Part shown: positions 34,575 through 43,347 of the stretch, one piece after another
Position numbering within the stretch: the stretch's first letter is position 1
How the letters are laid out: each line of letters begins with the position of its first letter
DNA from: Streptomyces indicus
GTDB lineage: Bacteria > Actinomycetota > Actinomycetes > Streptomycetales > Streptomycetaceae
Length of the DNA stretch: 64,000 bases
Direction of reading: 5' to 3'
Assembly: GCF_900100315.1 (NCBI RefSeq)
Contig: NZ_FNFF01000002.1
Location: 186,001-250,000, forward strand
Notes under the pieces: generated by a model
Database searches by the model: none
What the model was told of the DNA's origin: nothing
What the model saw: only the letters and a program-made list of their open reading frames with translations
Made by a program: the position numbers and the translations under genes

Positions 34575-35144
34575 GTGGCAGGTCCCACACCGCGAGACGG
34601 TTCGTCTTCGGGGAACTGGTCGTATGGCCAGAACCAGGGCGACAACTCGCCCAACCGCTACAACTTCCCCTCCACACCCAGCCATCAGGAGCGGTTCGCA
34701 CCGCCGCAGCGGCCGCGTGACCCTTACGAGCAGCAGCAGGCACCCCGGATCCAGCCGGTGCAGCCCGCACCCCGCTCCCCCGAGGCCTCGCCCGGCCGTG
34801 CGCAGAACCCTCTCGTCCGCCCGTACGCCATGACGGGCGGACGGACCCGGCCGCGGTACCAGCTCGCCATCGAGGCGCTGGTGCACACGACCGCGCAGCC
34901 GCACCAGCTCCAGGGCCAGCTCCCTGAGCACCAGCGGATCTGCAACCTGTGCCACGAGATCAAGTCGGTCGCCGAGGTCTCGGCACTGCTCTCCATCCCC
35001 CTCGGCGTGGCCCGGATCCTCGTCGCCGACCTGGCCGAGGCCGGCCTCGTGGCCATCCACCAGCCCGGCGGCGACGAGAACGCCGGCGGCCAGCCTGATG
35101 TGACACTGCTCGAAAGGGTGCTCAGTGGACTTCGAAAGCTCTAG
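34575..35144 (+). CDS. cvnC: CvnC DUF742 protein, conservon 2
   Basis: This 189-residue DUF742 protein is 55 residues longer than the first CvnC because of a Pro/Gln/Ser-rich N-terminal extension (residues 1-75). The conserved part VRPYAMTGGRTRPRYQ to PDVTLLERVLSGLRKL is nearly identical. GTG 34575 sits behind GGAGGAGGAG, a very strong ribosome-binding site. It overlaps cvnD by 20 bp. Confidence 0.93.
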   Translation: MAGPTPRDGSSSGNWSYGQNQGDNSPNRYNFPSTPSHQERFAPPQRPRDPYEQQQAPRIQPVQPAPRSPEASPGRAQNPLVRPYAMTGGRTRPRYQLAIEALVHTTAQPHQLQGQLPEHQRICNLCHEIKSVAEVSALLSIPLGVARILVADLAEAGLVAIHQPGGDENAGGQPDVTLLERVLSGLRKL

Positions 35145-35706
35145 CGGCGGTGCGGCCCGCTCCACCACCAGCGCGAAGATCGTGGTGGCGGGAGGCTTCG
35201 GCGTGGGCAAGACCACGTTCGTGGGCGCCGTCTCGGAGATCAACCCGCTGCGTACCGAGGCCGTGATGACGTCCGCGTCCGCGGGGATCGACGACTTGAC
35301 CCACACGGGGGACAAGACGACGACGACTGTGGCGATGGACTTCGGCCGTATCACCCTGGACCAGGACCTGATCCTGTACCTGTTCGGTACGCCCGGCCAG
35401 GACCGCTTCTGGTTCATGTGGGACGACCTGGTGCGCGGTGCGATCGGCGCGATCGTGCTCGTGGACACGCGTCGTCTGGCGGACTGCTTCCCGGCGGTGG
35501 ACTACTTCGAGAACTCGGGTCTGCCGTTCGTGATCGCGCTCAACGGCTTCGACGGGCAGCAGCCGTATCAGCCGGACGAGGTTCGTGAGGCGCTGCAGAT
35601 CGGGCCGGACACGCCGATCATCACTACGGACGCGCGTCACCGTGCGGACGCGAAGTCGGCGCTCATCACGCTGGTGGAGCACGCGCTGATGGCGCGGCTT
35701 CGGTAG
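35125..35706 (+). CDS. cvnD: CvnD small GTPase, conservon 2
   Basis: This 193-residue GTPase is nearly identical to the first CvnD, including GGFGVGKTTF, the unusual FGTPGQ in place of DxxG, and NGFD. Differences cluster at the N-terminus and around GDKTTTTVAMDF. It is coupled to cvnC by a 20-bp overlap and ends the second conservon. Confidence 0.93.
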   Translation: MDFESSSGGAARSTTSAKIVVAGGFGVGKTTFVGAVSEINPLRTEAVMTSASAGIDDLTHTGDKTTTTVAMDFGRITLDQDLILYLFGTPGQDRFWFMWDDLVRGAIGAIVLVDTRRLADCFPAVDYFENSGLPFVIALNGFDGQQPYQPDEVREALQIGPDTPIITTDARHRADAKSALITLVEHALMARLR

Positions 35707-35728
35707 ATCTTCCCGGGCTACGGCCCGC

Positions 35729-36005
35729 GGGCCCCGTGTCCCCTTGTGGGGGTGCGGGGCCTTTTTGTCTCCCCCACCCCGCCCCTTCCCGAAACCGGGG
35801 CTCCGCCCCGGACCCCGCATCCGAGCTCCGCTCGGATCTGCTCAAACGCCGCAGGGGCTGAACCTTTCAGCCCGTCCGGCGTTTGAGGACGAGCGCGTTC
35901 AGCGCGATACGGGGGTCCGGGGGCGGAGCCCCCGGTTTCGGGAAGGGGCGGGGTGGGGGAAAAGCAAACCGCCCCGCACCCCCACAAGGGGACACGGGGC
36001 GGCTG
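35729..36005. repeat. Giant inverted pair of the dispersed intergenic repeat (copies B and C)
   Basis: Left arm about 35729-35812 and right arm about 35917-36005 are almost completely complementary over 80 or more bases (GTGTCCCCTTGTGGGGGTGCGGGGC, CCCACCCCGCCCCTTCCCGAAACC, GGCTCCGCC). The interior also folds: CTCAAACGCCGCAGGGGCTG pairs with CAGCCCGTCCGGCGTTTGAG. The structure fills the gap between the convergent cvnD and accE genes, as if each gene carried its own downstream copy. Confidence 0.85.
35730..35766 (+). terminator. Terminator of conservon 2
   Basis: GGCCCCGTGTCCCC and GGGGGTGCGGGGCC form a 14-bp stem (one mismatch) with TTGT loop, followed by TTTTT. It lies 24 bp after the cvnD stop. 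Confidence 0.85.
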
Positions 36006-36026
36006 AAGCCCAGAGAAGGCGAGGGG

Positions 36027-36236
36027 TCAGCCCTGCCAGGAGTGGGGGGCGCGGAAGCCCGGGGTGCGCTCCAGGCGGCGCCAGCCGGCCTTGTCGCGGC
36101 CGCGGGACGGGGCGGGAGCCGCGGCGGACTCGGACGCGGCCGCACGGGCCAGCAGGACGGCCGTGATGGCGGCCAGCTCCTCCGGCTCGGCGTGGCCCTT
36201 CTCGACGCGGAGGAGGTTCTCGGCAGGAGAGGTCAT
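36027..36236 (-). CDS. accE: Acyl-CoA carboxylase epsilon subunit
   Basis: This 69-residue protein (MTSPAENLLRVEKGHAEPEE...) matches AccE/PccE subunits: an N-terminal LRVEKGHAEPEELAAITAVLLARAA helix and a C-terminal WRRLERTPGFRAPHSWQG. Epsilon subunits stabilise the alpha-beta complex of streptomycete acyl-CoA carboxylases. The gene follows accB by about 50 bp on the same strand, as expected. The biotinylated alpha subunit (AccA) is not in the window. Confidence 0.93.
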   Translation of the reverse strand: MTSPAENLLRVEKGHAEPEELAAITAVLLARAAASESAAAPAPSRGRDKAGWRRLERTPGFRAPHSWQG

Positions 36237-36289
36237 GGGGTTCGGATCTCCGTAGGGCAGAGGGCAGGAAGGAAGTCAGGGGCGCCGCG

Positions 36290-37882
36290 TCACTGCGGCG
36301 GGTTGCCGTGCTTGCGCGAGGGCAGATCGGCGTGCTTGTTGCGCAGCATCGACAGGGAGGCGATCAGCACGGACCGCGTCTCGGACGGGTCGATGACGTC
36401 GTCCACGAGACCGCGCTCGGCCGCGTAGTACGGGTGCATCAGCTCGGCCTTGTACTCCTTGACCATGCGCGCCCGCATCGCCTCGGGGTCCTCGGCGTCC
36501 GCGATCTGGCGGCGGAAGATGACGTTGGCGGCACCTTCGGCGCCCATCACCGCGATCTCGTTGGTGGGCCAGGCGTACGTGAGGTCGGCACCGATGGACT
36601 GGGAGTCCATGACGATGTACGCACCTCCGTACGCCTTGCGCAGGATCAGGGAGATCCGGGGCACGGTCGCGTTGCAGTACGCGTACAGGAGCTTGGCGCC
36701 GTGGCGGATGATTCCACCGTGCTCCTGGTCGACTCCGGGCAGGAAGCCGGGTACGTCCAAAAGGGTGACGATCGGGATGTTGAAGGCGTCACACATCTGG
36801 ACGAAGCGCGCGGCCTTCTCGGAGGCCTCGATGTCGAGCACGCCCGCGAGGGTCTGCGGCTGGTTGGCGACGATGCCGACCACCTGGCCGTCCAGACGCG
36901 CGAGGGCACAGACGATGTTCCGCGCCCAGCGCTCGTGGACCTCGAGGTAGTCGCCGTCGTCGACGAGCTCCTCGATCACCTTGTGCATGTCGTACGGGCG
37001 GTTGCCATCGGCCGGGACCAGGTCCAGGAGCACGTCCGAGCGGCGGTCCGCCGGGTCCTCGGAGGAGACGACCGGCGGGTTCTCGCGGTTGTTCGAGGGC
37101 AGCATCGAGATGAGGTAGCGCACCTCGGCGATGCAGGTCTCCTCGTCGTCGTACGCGAAGTGCGCGACGCCGGAGGTCTCGGCGTGCACGTCGGCGCCGC
37201 CCAGGCCGTTCTGCGTGATCTCCTCGCCGGTGACCGCCTTGACGACGTCGGGACCGGTGATGAACATCTGCGAGGTCTCGCGGACCATGAACACGAAGTC
37301 GGTGAGGGCGGGGCTGTAGGCCGCGCCGCCCGCGCACGGGCCGAGCATCACGCTGATCTGCGGGATGACGCCGGAGGCCTTGGTGTTGCGCTGGAAGATG
37401 CCGCCGTACCCGGCGAGCGCGGAGACGCCCTCCTGGATACGGGCGCCGGCGCCGTCGTTCAGGGAGACCAGCGGTGCACCGGCCGCGATGGCCATGTCCA
37501 TGATCTTGTGGATCTTGGTGGCGTGGGCCTCGCCCAGGGCGCCGCCGAAGATCCGGAAGTCGTGCGCGTAGACGAAGACCGTGCGGCCGTCGACCGTGCC
37601 CCAGCCGGTGATGACACCGTCGGTGTAGGGCTTCTTGTTCTCCAGACCGAAACCGGTGGCCCGGTGCCGACGCAGCTGCTCGACCTCCTGGAAGGAGCCG
37701 GCGTCCAGGAGCAGCTCGATGCGCTCCCGTGCGGTCAGCTTGCCCTTGGCGTGCTGCGCCTCGGTGGCCTTCTCGCTCGGTCCCGCGACGGCCTTGGCAC
37801 GGATCGCGTGCAGCTCGGCCACGCGTCCGCGGGCATCGGTGGGCTCGCCGCCGGCAAAAGCAGCCTCATCCAAAACGGTCAT
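36290..37882 (-). CDS. accB: Acyl-CoA carboxylase carboxyltransferase beta subunit
   Basis: AccB moves CO2 from biotin to acyl-CoA, giving malonyl- or methylmalonyl-CoA for fatty acids and polyketides. The 530 residues have the N- and C-terminal crotonase-like halves: KGKLTARERIELLLD, LNDGAGARIQEG (oxyanion), MLGPCAGGAAYSPAL, then DVPGFLPG and the second-half RKAYGGAYIVMDS. Ile 423 in AYIVM corresponds to the residue that distinguishes S. coelicolor AccB (Ile) from the propionyl-specific PccB (Asp). ATG 37882 is the start. It forms an operon with accE. Confidence 0.95.
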   Translation of the reverse strand: MTVLDEAAFAGGEPTDARGRVAELHAIRAKAVAGPSEKATEAQHAKGKLTARERIELLLDAGSFQEVEQLRRHRATGFGLENKKPYTDGVITGWGTVDGRTVFVYAHDFRIFGGALGEAHATKIHKIMDMAIAAGAPLVSLNDGAGARIQEGVSALAGYGGIFQRNTKASGVIPQISVMLGPCAGGAAYSPALTDFVFMVRETSQMFITGPDVVKAVTGEEITQNGLGGADVHAETSGVAHFAYDDEETCIAEVRYLISMLPSNNRENPPVVSSEDPADRRSDVLLDLVPADGNRPYDMHKVIEELVDDGDYLEVHERWARNIVCALARLDGQVVGIVANQPQTLAGVLDIEASEKAARFVQMCDAFNIPIVTLLDVPGFLPGVDQEHGGIIRHGAKLLYAYCNATVPRISLILRKAYGGAYIVMDSQSIGADLTYAWPTNEIAVMGAEGAANVIFRRQIADAEDPEAMRARMVKEYKAELMHPYYAAERGLVDDVIDPSETRSVLIASLSMLRNKHADLPSRKHGNPPQ

Positions 37883-38020
37883 GTAGCGACCTTACGAAGC
37901 CGGGGCGGGGAAACGGTCCGTCGACTTCGCACAGTCTCCGGCCCGTTTTCCTGGTACCCCCGGACAGAAGCCCACTTCAGTGCAGGCGATCCCACTGCTC
38001 AGGGGGCGGCGGCGTTGTAG

Positions 38021-38037
38021 AGGTCACACAATGACCT
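38021..38037. promoter_or_regulatory. Palindrome in the accB/yceI divergent region
   Basis: AGGTCA-CACAA-TGACCT is a perfect 6-bp inverted repeat. It lies 140 bp upstream of accB and 145 bp upstream of yceI. The regulator is unknown. Confidence 0.35.
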
Positions 38038-38113
38038 ACGGGGCCCCGGCCCGCGCAGACGTTACGCCATGCGAGTCCGCCCCATGAAGGACGATGCGGA
38101 GCCCACGTACCTG

Positions 38114-38142
38114 TTGAAAGTTAAACCAAATAGGTCTACTGT
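38114..38142 (+). promoter_or_regulatory. yceI promoter
   Basis: TTGAAA (38114-38119), 17 bp, then TACTGT (38137-38142), a near-consensus vegetative promoter in an unusually AT-rich patch (GTTAAACCAAATAGG). It predicts a leader of about 32 nt. Confidence 0.6.
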
Positions 38143-38181
38143 CGAAGGCAGCAGCAGGAAACCATCCCCAAGGAGCACAAA

Positions 38182-38790
38182 ATGGGCATCTTCGGCCGCA
38201 AGAACGACGCCACCGAGACCACCGCCGCCCCGGCCCCGGTCAACCCCGAGCTGGCCGGCCTCACCGGCGACTACACGATCGACCCCGCACACACCTCGCT
38301 CGGCTTCACGGCCCGGCACGCGATGGTGACCAACGTGAAGGGCTCCTTCCTCGACTTCGAGGGCACCCTGCACCTGGACGGCAGCGACCCCTCGCAGTCC
38401 ACCGCCTCCCTCGACGTGAAGATGGACAGCATCGAGACGGGCCAGGGCGACCGCGACGGCCACCTCAAGAGCGCCGACTTCTTCGACGTGGAGAAGTTCC
38501 CGACGATGACCTTCCGCTCCACCTCGGCCGAGGCGCTCGGCGGCGAGGACTACCGGATCACCGGCGACCTCACCATCAAGGACGTCACCAAGCCGATCAC
38601 CATCGACCTGGAGTTCAACGGCGCGGCCAAGGACCCGTTCGGCAACGAGCGCGTGGGCTTCGAGGGCAAGGCCGAGCTGCTCCGCTCGGAGTGGGGCCTG
38701 ACCTGGAACGCGGCCCTGGAGACGGGCGGCGTCCTGGTGTCCGACAAGATCAAGCTGGTCTTCGACATCTCGGCGATCCGCAACGCCTGA
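38182..38790 (+). CDS. YceI family polyisoprenoid-binding-like protein
   Basis: This is a 202-residue YceI-fold (lipocalin-like) protein. DYTIDPAHTSLGFTARHAMVTNVKGSF is the signature start, with the conserved SADFFDVEKFPTMTFRS and LTIKDVTKPITIDLEF later. No signal peptide precedes the domain; the N-terminus MGIFGRKNDATETTAAP is charged, so it is cytosolic or otherwise exported. The ribosome-binding site is AAGGAG. Members bind long isoprenoids or lipids; the ligand is unknown here. Confidence 0.93.
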   Translation: MGIFGRKNDATETTAAPAPVNPELAGLTGDYTIDPAHTSLGFTARHAMVTNVKGSFLDFEGTLHLDGSDPSQSTASLDVKMDSIETGQGDRDGHLKSADFFDVEKFPTMTFRSTSAEALGGEDYRITGDLTIKDVTKPITIDLEFNGAAKDPFGNERVGFEGKAELLRSEWGLTWNAALETGGVLVSDKIKLVFDISAIRNA

Positions 38791-38892
38791 GCCGCGGGCA
38801 GCGTGCGGCCCGGCACGGTCCGGGCCAAGCTGCACAAGCGGATGTGCGTGGTCCCGTTGTCGGCGGTACGGCACGGGACAAAGGTGGACGGC

Positions 38893-40053
38893 ATGACTTC
38901 CGCCGACACGATCCACCCCTTCCGCATCGACATACCTCAGGCCGCCTTAGACGACCTGAACGACCGCCTCTCCAGGGCCCGTTGGACCGACGACGGGCCC
39001 GGTGAGCCGGGTGAGTACGGGACGAGCACCGACCTCGTGCGGCGGCTCGCCGCGTACTGGCGCGACGGCTACGACTGGCGTGCCCAGGAAGCGAAGATCA
39101 ACGAGTACCCGCAGTTCACGACGGAGATCGACGGGCAGACCATCCACTTCCTGCACGTCCGCTCCCCCGAGCCGGACGCCTTCCCGCTGATCCTCACCCA
39201 CGGCTGGCCCGGCTCCTTCGTGGAGTACCTGAAGGTGATCGGGCCGCTCACCGACCCGGCGGCGCACGGCGGCGACCGCGCCGACGCCTTCCACCTGGTC
39301 ATCCCCTCCATCCCCGGCTTCGGCTTCTCCGGTCCCACCAAGGAGAAGGGCTGGGGCATCACCCGTACGACCAAGGCCTGGGCCGAGCTCATGCGGCGGC
39401 TCGGATACGCGCGCTACGGGGCCGGCGGCAACGACGGCGGGTCCTTCATCGCACCGCAGCTCGGGCGGCTGGCCCCCGAGCAGGTCGCCGGGGTGCACGT
39501 CACCCAGGTGTTCTCTTATCCCTCCGGCGATCCCGCGGAGTTCGAGCGGCTCACCGAGGACGAGCGGCAGGCGATGGGGATCCTCCAGTGGTTCATGGAG
39601 AACAAGCTCTCCTTCAACACCTTGCAGTCCCAGCAGCCGCAGACCCTCGCGCACGCGCTCGCCGACTCACCGGTCGGGCTGCTCGGCTGGAACCTTCAGC
39701 TGTTCGCCGCGGGCACACCCGGGGAGGTCGTGCCGGACGACGACTTCATCCTGACGAACGTCGCCCTGTACTGGCTGACGGGGACGGCCGGTTCGGCCAT
39801 GCGCTTCTACTACGAGATGGCCCACGAGGAAGTGCCCACGACGGGCGGGGCCGCGGCCGAGCCGACGACGGTGCCGCTCGGTGTGGCCTCGTTCGAGGGG
39901 GACATGCGGCCGTTCCGCACCTTCGCCGAGCGCGACCACAGCAACATCGTGCAGTGGAACCTCTACAAGGAGCCGGGCGGGCATTACGCGGCCCACATGG
40001 AGCCCGAGGTCATGGCCCGCGATATCCGGGGGTTCTTCCGCGGGCTGAGGTGA
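38893..40053 (+). CDS. Epoxide hydrolase (EHN-domain alpha/beta hydrolase)
   Basis: The 386-residue product has the N-terminal EHN domain of microsomal-type epoxide hydrolases (FRIDIPQAALDDLNDRLSRARW). The alpha/beta core follows, with the oxyanion motif HGWPGS, the nucleophile elbow GAGGNDGGSF and the catalytic His in GGHYAAH. The nucleophile motif differs slightly from the usual GGDWG (here NDGG), the Asp being retained. ATG 38893 (MTSADTIHPFRID) fits the family start; in-frame codons reach back to 38803. The substrate is unknown. Confidence 0.9.
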   Translation: MTSADTIHPFRIDIPQAALDDLNDRLSRARWTDDGPGEPGEYGTSTDLVRRLAAYWRDGYDWRAQEAKINEYPQFTTEIDGQTIHFLHVRSPEPDAFPLILTHGWPGSFVEYLKVIGPLTDPAAHGGDRADAFHLVIPSIPGFGFSGPTKEKGWGITRTTKAWAELMRRLGYARYGAGGNDGGSFIAPQLGRLAPEQVAGVHVTQVFSYPSGDPAEFERLTEDERQAMGILQWFMENKLSFNTLQSQQPQTLAHALADSPVGLLGWNLQLFAAGTPGEVVPDDDFILTNVALYWLTGTAGSAMRFYYEMAHEEVPTTGGAAAEPTTVPLGVASFEGDMRPFRTFAERDHSNIVQWNLYKEPGGHYAAHMEPEVMARDIRGFFRGLR

Positions 40054-40076
40054 ACCGGTGAGGAGGCGGGGACGGC

Positions 40077-41420
40077 TCAGAACCCTCCGCCGAAGTCCCC
40101 GCCTCCTCCCCCGCCGAAGTCGCCTCCGCCGAAGCCTCCGTCCCCGAAACCCCCTCCGAAATCATCGGAGCCGAAGTCCGAGCCGGACCCGTCGCCGCCC
40201 CAGCCGCCCGCCGACGGGTCGGAGTACGCGTAGGCCGGGCTCGCCATCATCGAGCCGAGCATCGTGCCGACCAGGAGGCCGGGCAGGATGCCGCCGGCGA
40301 AGTAGCCGCCGGCCCACGGGCCGTACACCGGGCCCGCCTCGTAGTACGGGCGGCGCCCCTGGTCGGTGTCGACCGTACGGACCGCGGGGTCCTCGCCGTC
40401 GTCGATGCGGGCCTTGTCCGCCGCGCACACCGGCACGGCGCGGACGGGCGCGCCGGGCGGGGCCCAGTCGGCGTCAGCCACGGACGGGCCGTGGCGCGGG
40501 TCGAAGAAGCAGGGCAGCCGGCGCTCGGGCAGCTCACGGCCCTCGCGCCGCGCGGCCAGGACCGCCAGCGCGAACCGGCCGTCCTCCAGGGCCTGGGTCA
40601 CGCCGGTGACGTCCTCGGGCCGCTGGGCCGAAGCCATGATCGACTTGGCTTGTTCGTACGAGTCCAGGGCGCGCTCGTAGTCCTCGCGCATCGCGTCCGT
40701 GGCGCCCTGCTCACCGGGGTGGAAGTCGAGCCGCTCCAGCTCCTCGCCGAACGCCGTGATGTCCTCGTCCACGACCACGCGCAGCTTGTCGAGGGCGGCC
40801 CGCTGCTCCTCGGCCTTCTTCCGCTTGTTCCGCCTGACCAGGGCGTACGCGCCCGCGCCGCCGGCCACGGCCACCGCGCCGAGACCGATCAGGGCGCCGG
40901 CGGACACCCCGTCGTCGGCCGCGCCGCCCCAGGAGGCGGGCGCGCTGCCGCGTGCGTCACGGACGGCCGCGTCCACAAAGGCGTCGAGGCCCGCCGAGCT
41001 GCCGAGGCTCTCCAGGTTCTGCGTCGCCTGCGACGAGAGGACCGAAGGGTCGGCCCGCACCCGGAAGGTGTCGCCGTGCTGCACCGCGTACACGCCCGGG
41101 TCGCCGACCGCCGTCCGCAAATTCCTGAAGTCGTCCGGTGTCACGGGGAAGTCCTCGGGCAGGACGGCCAGGAACACCGGCTTGCCCGCGTCCTCGATCT
41201 GCTGCGCCAGCTTGTCCGCATCCGCGGCGGAGAGCTGCCCCGACGCCGCGGGGTCGACGTACACCGGGCCCTTCTCCAGCGCGTTCGCCACGGTCGAGAT
41301 GTCCGAAGCGGCTGCGGCCCCGGGCGCCACCGCGAGGGAGGCGCCCAGGGCCAGCAGCAGTCCGGACAGGGCGACCATGATCCGCCTTGTCCCGTTGATC
41401 CGCTTCGTAAGCTTTCTCAT
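40077..41420 (-). CDS. Secreted/membrane-anchored protein with Gly/Phe/Asp-rich tail
   Basis: This is a 447-residue protein. The N-terminus carries a Sec signal (MRKLTKRINGTRR then GLLLALGASLAVAPGAAAA). An extracytoplasmic alpha-beta domain of about 120 residues follows, with VYVDPAASGQLSAADADKLAQ and VFLAVLPEDF. A TM segment (ALIGLGAVAVAGGAGAYALV, about 175-195), a cytosolic coiled region with Lys/Arg/Glu, a second hydrophobic GGILPGLLVGTMLGSMMA segment, and a C-terminal run of GGGFGD/GGDFGG complete it. The N-terminal part resembles TPM-like domains, but I cannot assign a function. Confidence 0.8.
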   Translation of the reverse strand: MRKLTKRINGTRRIMVALSGLLLALGASLAVAPGAAAASDISTVANALEKGPVYVDPAASGQLSAADADKLAQQIEDAGKPVFLAVLPEDFPVTPDDFRNLRTAVGDPGVYAVQHGDTFRVRADPSVLSSQATQNLESLGSSAGLDAFVDAAVRDARGSAPASWGGAADDGVSAGALIGLGAVAVAGGAGAYALVRRNKRKKAEEQRAALDKLRVVVDEDITAFGEELERLDFHPGEQGATDAMREDYERALDSYEQAKSIMASAQRPEDVTGVTQALEDGRFALAVLAARREGRELPERRLPCFFDPRHGPSVADADWAPPGAPVRAVPVCAADKARIDDGEDPAVRTVDTDQGRRPYYEAGPVYGPWAGGYFAGGILPGLLVGTMLGSMMASPAYAYSDPSAGGWGGDGSGSDFGSDDFGGGFGDGGFGGGDFGGGGGGDFGGGF

Positions 41421-41501
41421 ACTTCGAAGCTAACGCAGCGGGCGGCCCGATGACGGGGCCGGAGGGCGGGGACCGCGAACCGTAAGAACTACTCCGTCGA
41501 G

Positions 41502-43142
41502 CTATTCCGTGGGCTCGACCCCGGCCCGCAGCAGGCCGTAGGTGTAGGCGTCCTCCAGTGCCTGCCAGGACGCGGCGATCACGTTGTCCGCGACGCCGAC
41601 CGTGGCCCACTCGCCCTGGCCGTCCGAGGTGGAGATCAGGACGCGGGTCGTGGACTCCGTCCCGTGCCGGCCCTCCAGGATGCGGACCTTGTAGTCGACG
41701 AGCTCCAGCTTGGCGAGCTGCGGGTAGATGCGCTCCAGGCCGCGGCGCAGGGCGTTGTCCAGGGCGTTGACCGGACCGTTGCCCTCCCCCGTCGTGACGA
41801 TGCGCTCGCCCTTCGCCCACAGCTTCACGGTGGCCTCGTTGGCGTGGGTGCCGTCGGGCAGGTCCTCGACGATGGCCCGCCAGGACTCGACGCGGAAGTA
41901 GCGGCGGGCGCGGCCCTCGACCTCCTCGCGGAGCAGCAGCTCGAAGGAGGCGTCGGCGGCCTCGTACGTGTAGCCCTTGAGCTCGCGCTCCTTGACCCGC
42001 TCGACCACGCGGCCGACCAGGGCGCGGTCGCCGCCGAGGTCGACGCCGAGCTCCTTGCCCTTGAGCTCGACGGAGGCGCGGCCCGCCATGTCGGAGACCA
42101 GCATGCGCATGGTGTTGCCGACGAGCTCGGGGTCGATGTGCTGGTACAGGTCCGGGTCGACCTTGATCGCGGAGGCGTGCAGGCCGGCCTTGTGGGCGAA
42201 GGCCGAGACGCCCACGTACGGCTGATGCGTCGAAGGCGTCAGATTCACGACCTCGGCGATCGCGTGCGAGATGCGGGTCATCTCCTTGAGGGAGCCCTCG
42301 GGGAGTACGCGCTTGCCGTACTTGAGCTCCAGGGCGGCGACGACCGGGAAGAGGTTGGCGTTGCCGACGCGCTCGCCGTAGCCGTTGGCCGTGCACTGGA
42401 CGTGGGTGGCGCCGGCGTCCACGGCGGCGAGGGTGTTGGCCACCGCGCAGCCGGTGTCGTCCTGGGCGTGGATGCCCAGGCGTGCGCCGGTGTCGGCGAG
42501 GACGGTGGAGACCACGGCCTGCACCTGGGCGGGGAGCATGCCGCCGTTGGTGTCGCAGAGGATGACGACGTCCGCGCCCGCCTCGTGTGCCGTGCGGACC
42601 ACGGACTTCGCGTAGGCCGGGTTGGCGCGGTAGCCGTCGAAGAAGTGCTCGCAGTCGACGAAGACGCGGCGGCCCTGCTCGCGCAGATACGCCACGGTGT
42701 CGGCGATCATCGCGAGGTTCTCGTCGAGGGTGGTGCGCAGGGCGAGTTCGACATGGCGGTCGTGGGACTTGGCGACCAGGGTGATCACCGGGGCGCCGGA
42801 CGCGAGCAGCGCGTTGACCTGCGGGTCGTCCGCGGCCTTGGCGCCGGCGCGGCGGGTGGCGCCGAAGGCCACCAGCTGGGCGTTCTTGAACGTGATCTCT
42901 TCGGCGGCGCGTGCGAAGAACTCGGTGTCGCGCGGGTTGGCCCCGGGCCAGCCGCCTTCGATGAAGCCGACGCCGAACTCGTCCAGGTGCCGCGCGATCG
43001 TCAGCTTGTCCGCGACGGTGAGGTTGATGCCCTCGCGCTGTGCGCCGTCGCGCAGCGTCGTGTCGAAGACATGGAAAGCGTCGTGGGCGTCGCGGGGGCC
43101 GAAGGGCCCTGCGGTATCCGCGTTTTCCGTGGCTTGGGTCAT
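41502..43142 (-). CDS. cimA: Citramalate synthase
   Basis: CimA condenses pyruvate with acetyl-CoA to citramalate, feeding isoleucine synthesis via 2-oxobutyrate. The 546-residue LeuA/CimA-family enzyme shows the catalytic FDTTLRDGAQREGINL, metal-binding HAQDDTGCAVANTLAAVDAG, NGYGERVGNANL, and a C-terminal regulatory LeuA allosteric domain from about residue 400. Length and the short N-terminus match CimA (TIGR00977) rather than LeuA. ATG 43142 is the start. A leader with an Ile-codon peptide and terminator (43265-43383) suggests attenuation. Confidence 0.93.
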   Translation of the reverse strand: MTQATENADTAGPFGPRDAHDAFHVFDTTLRDGAQREGINLTVADKLTIARHLDEFGVGFIEGGWPGANPRDTEFFARAAEEITFKNAQLVAFGATRRAGAKAADDPQVNALLASGAPVITLVAKSHDRHVELALRTTLDENLAMIADTVAYLREQGRRVFVDCEHFFDGYRANPAYAKSVVRTAHEAGADVVILCDTNGGMLPAQVQAVVSTVLADTGARLGIHAQDDTGCAVANTLAAVDAGATHVQCTANGYGERVGNANLFPVVAALELKYGKRVLPEGSLKEMTRISHAIAEVVNLTPSTHQPYVGVSAFAHKAGLHASAIKVDPDLYQHIDPELVGNTMRMLVSDMAGRASVELKGKELGVDLGGDRALVGRVVERVKERELKGYTYEAADASFELLLREEVEGRARRYFRVESWRAIVEDLPDGTHANEATVKLWAKGERIVTTGEGNGPVNALDNALRRGLERIYPQLAKLELVDYKVRILEGRHGTESTTRVLISTSDGQGEWATVGVADNVIAASWQALEDAYTYGLLRAGVEPTE

Positions 43143-43264
43143 GCTGCTGGCTCCTGATTCGGATGTCGGTCGACCGGAATGACCGGCTCCGCCTTCCTCC
43201 TATGATCCCTGGCGCTCCGCCTCCGGCTGCGGGTGGGCCGGACTGCGATCTTTTCAATGAAATG

Positions 43265-43290
43265 AAAAAACCCCTCGCGGGTGCGAGAGG
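43265..43290 (-). terminator. Attenuator terminator upstream of cimA
   Basis: On the leftward strand CCTCTCGC-ACCC-GCGAGGGG (one G-U pair) is followed at once by TTTTTT, an unusually good intrinsic terminator for this genome. It lies 122 bp before the cimA start. It could instead end tetR transcripts. Confidence 0.7.
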
Positions 43291-43347
43291 TCTGCGCGCG
43301 GGTCGAGGACGACGGTGTCCGCCCGTACGTCGGTCGGTACGGAGCGG

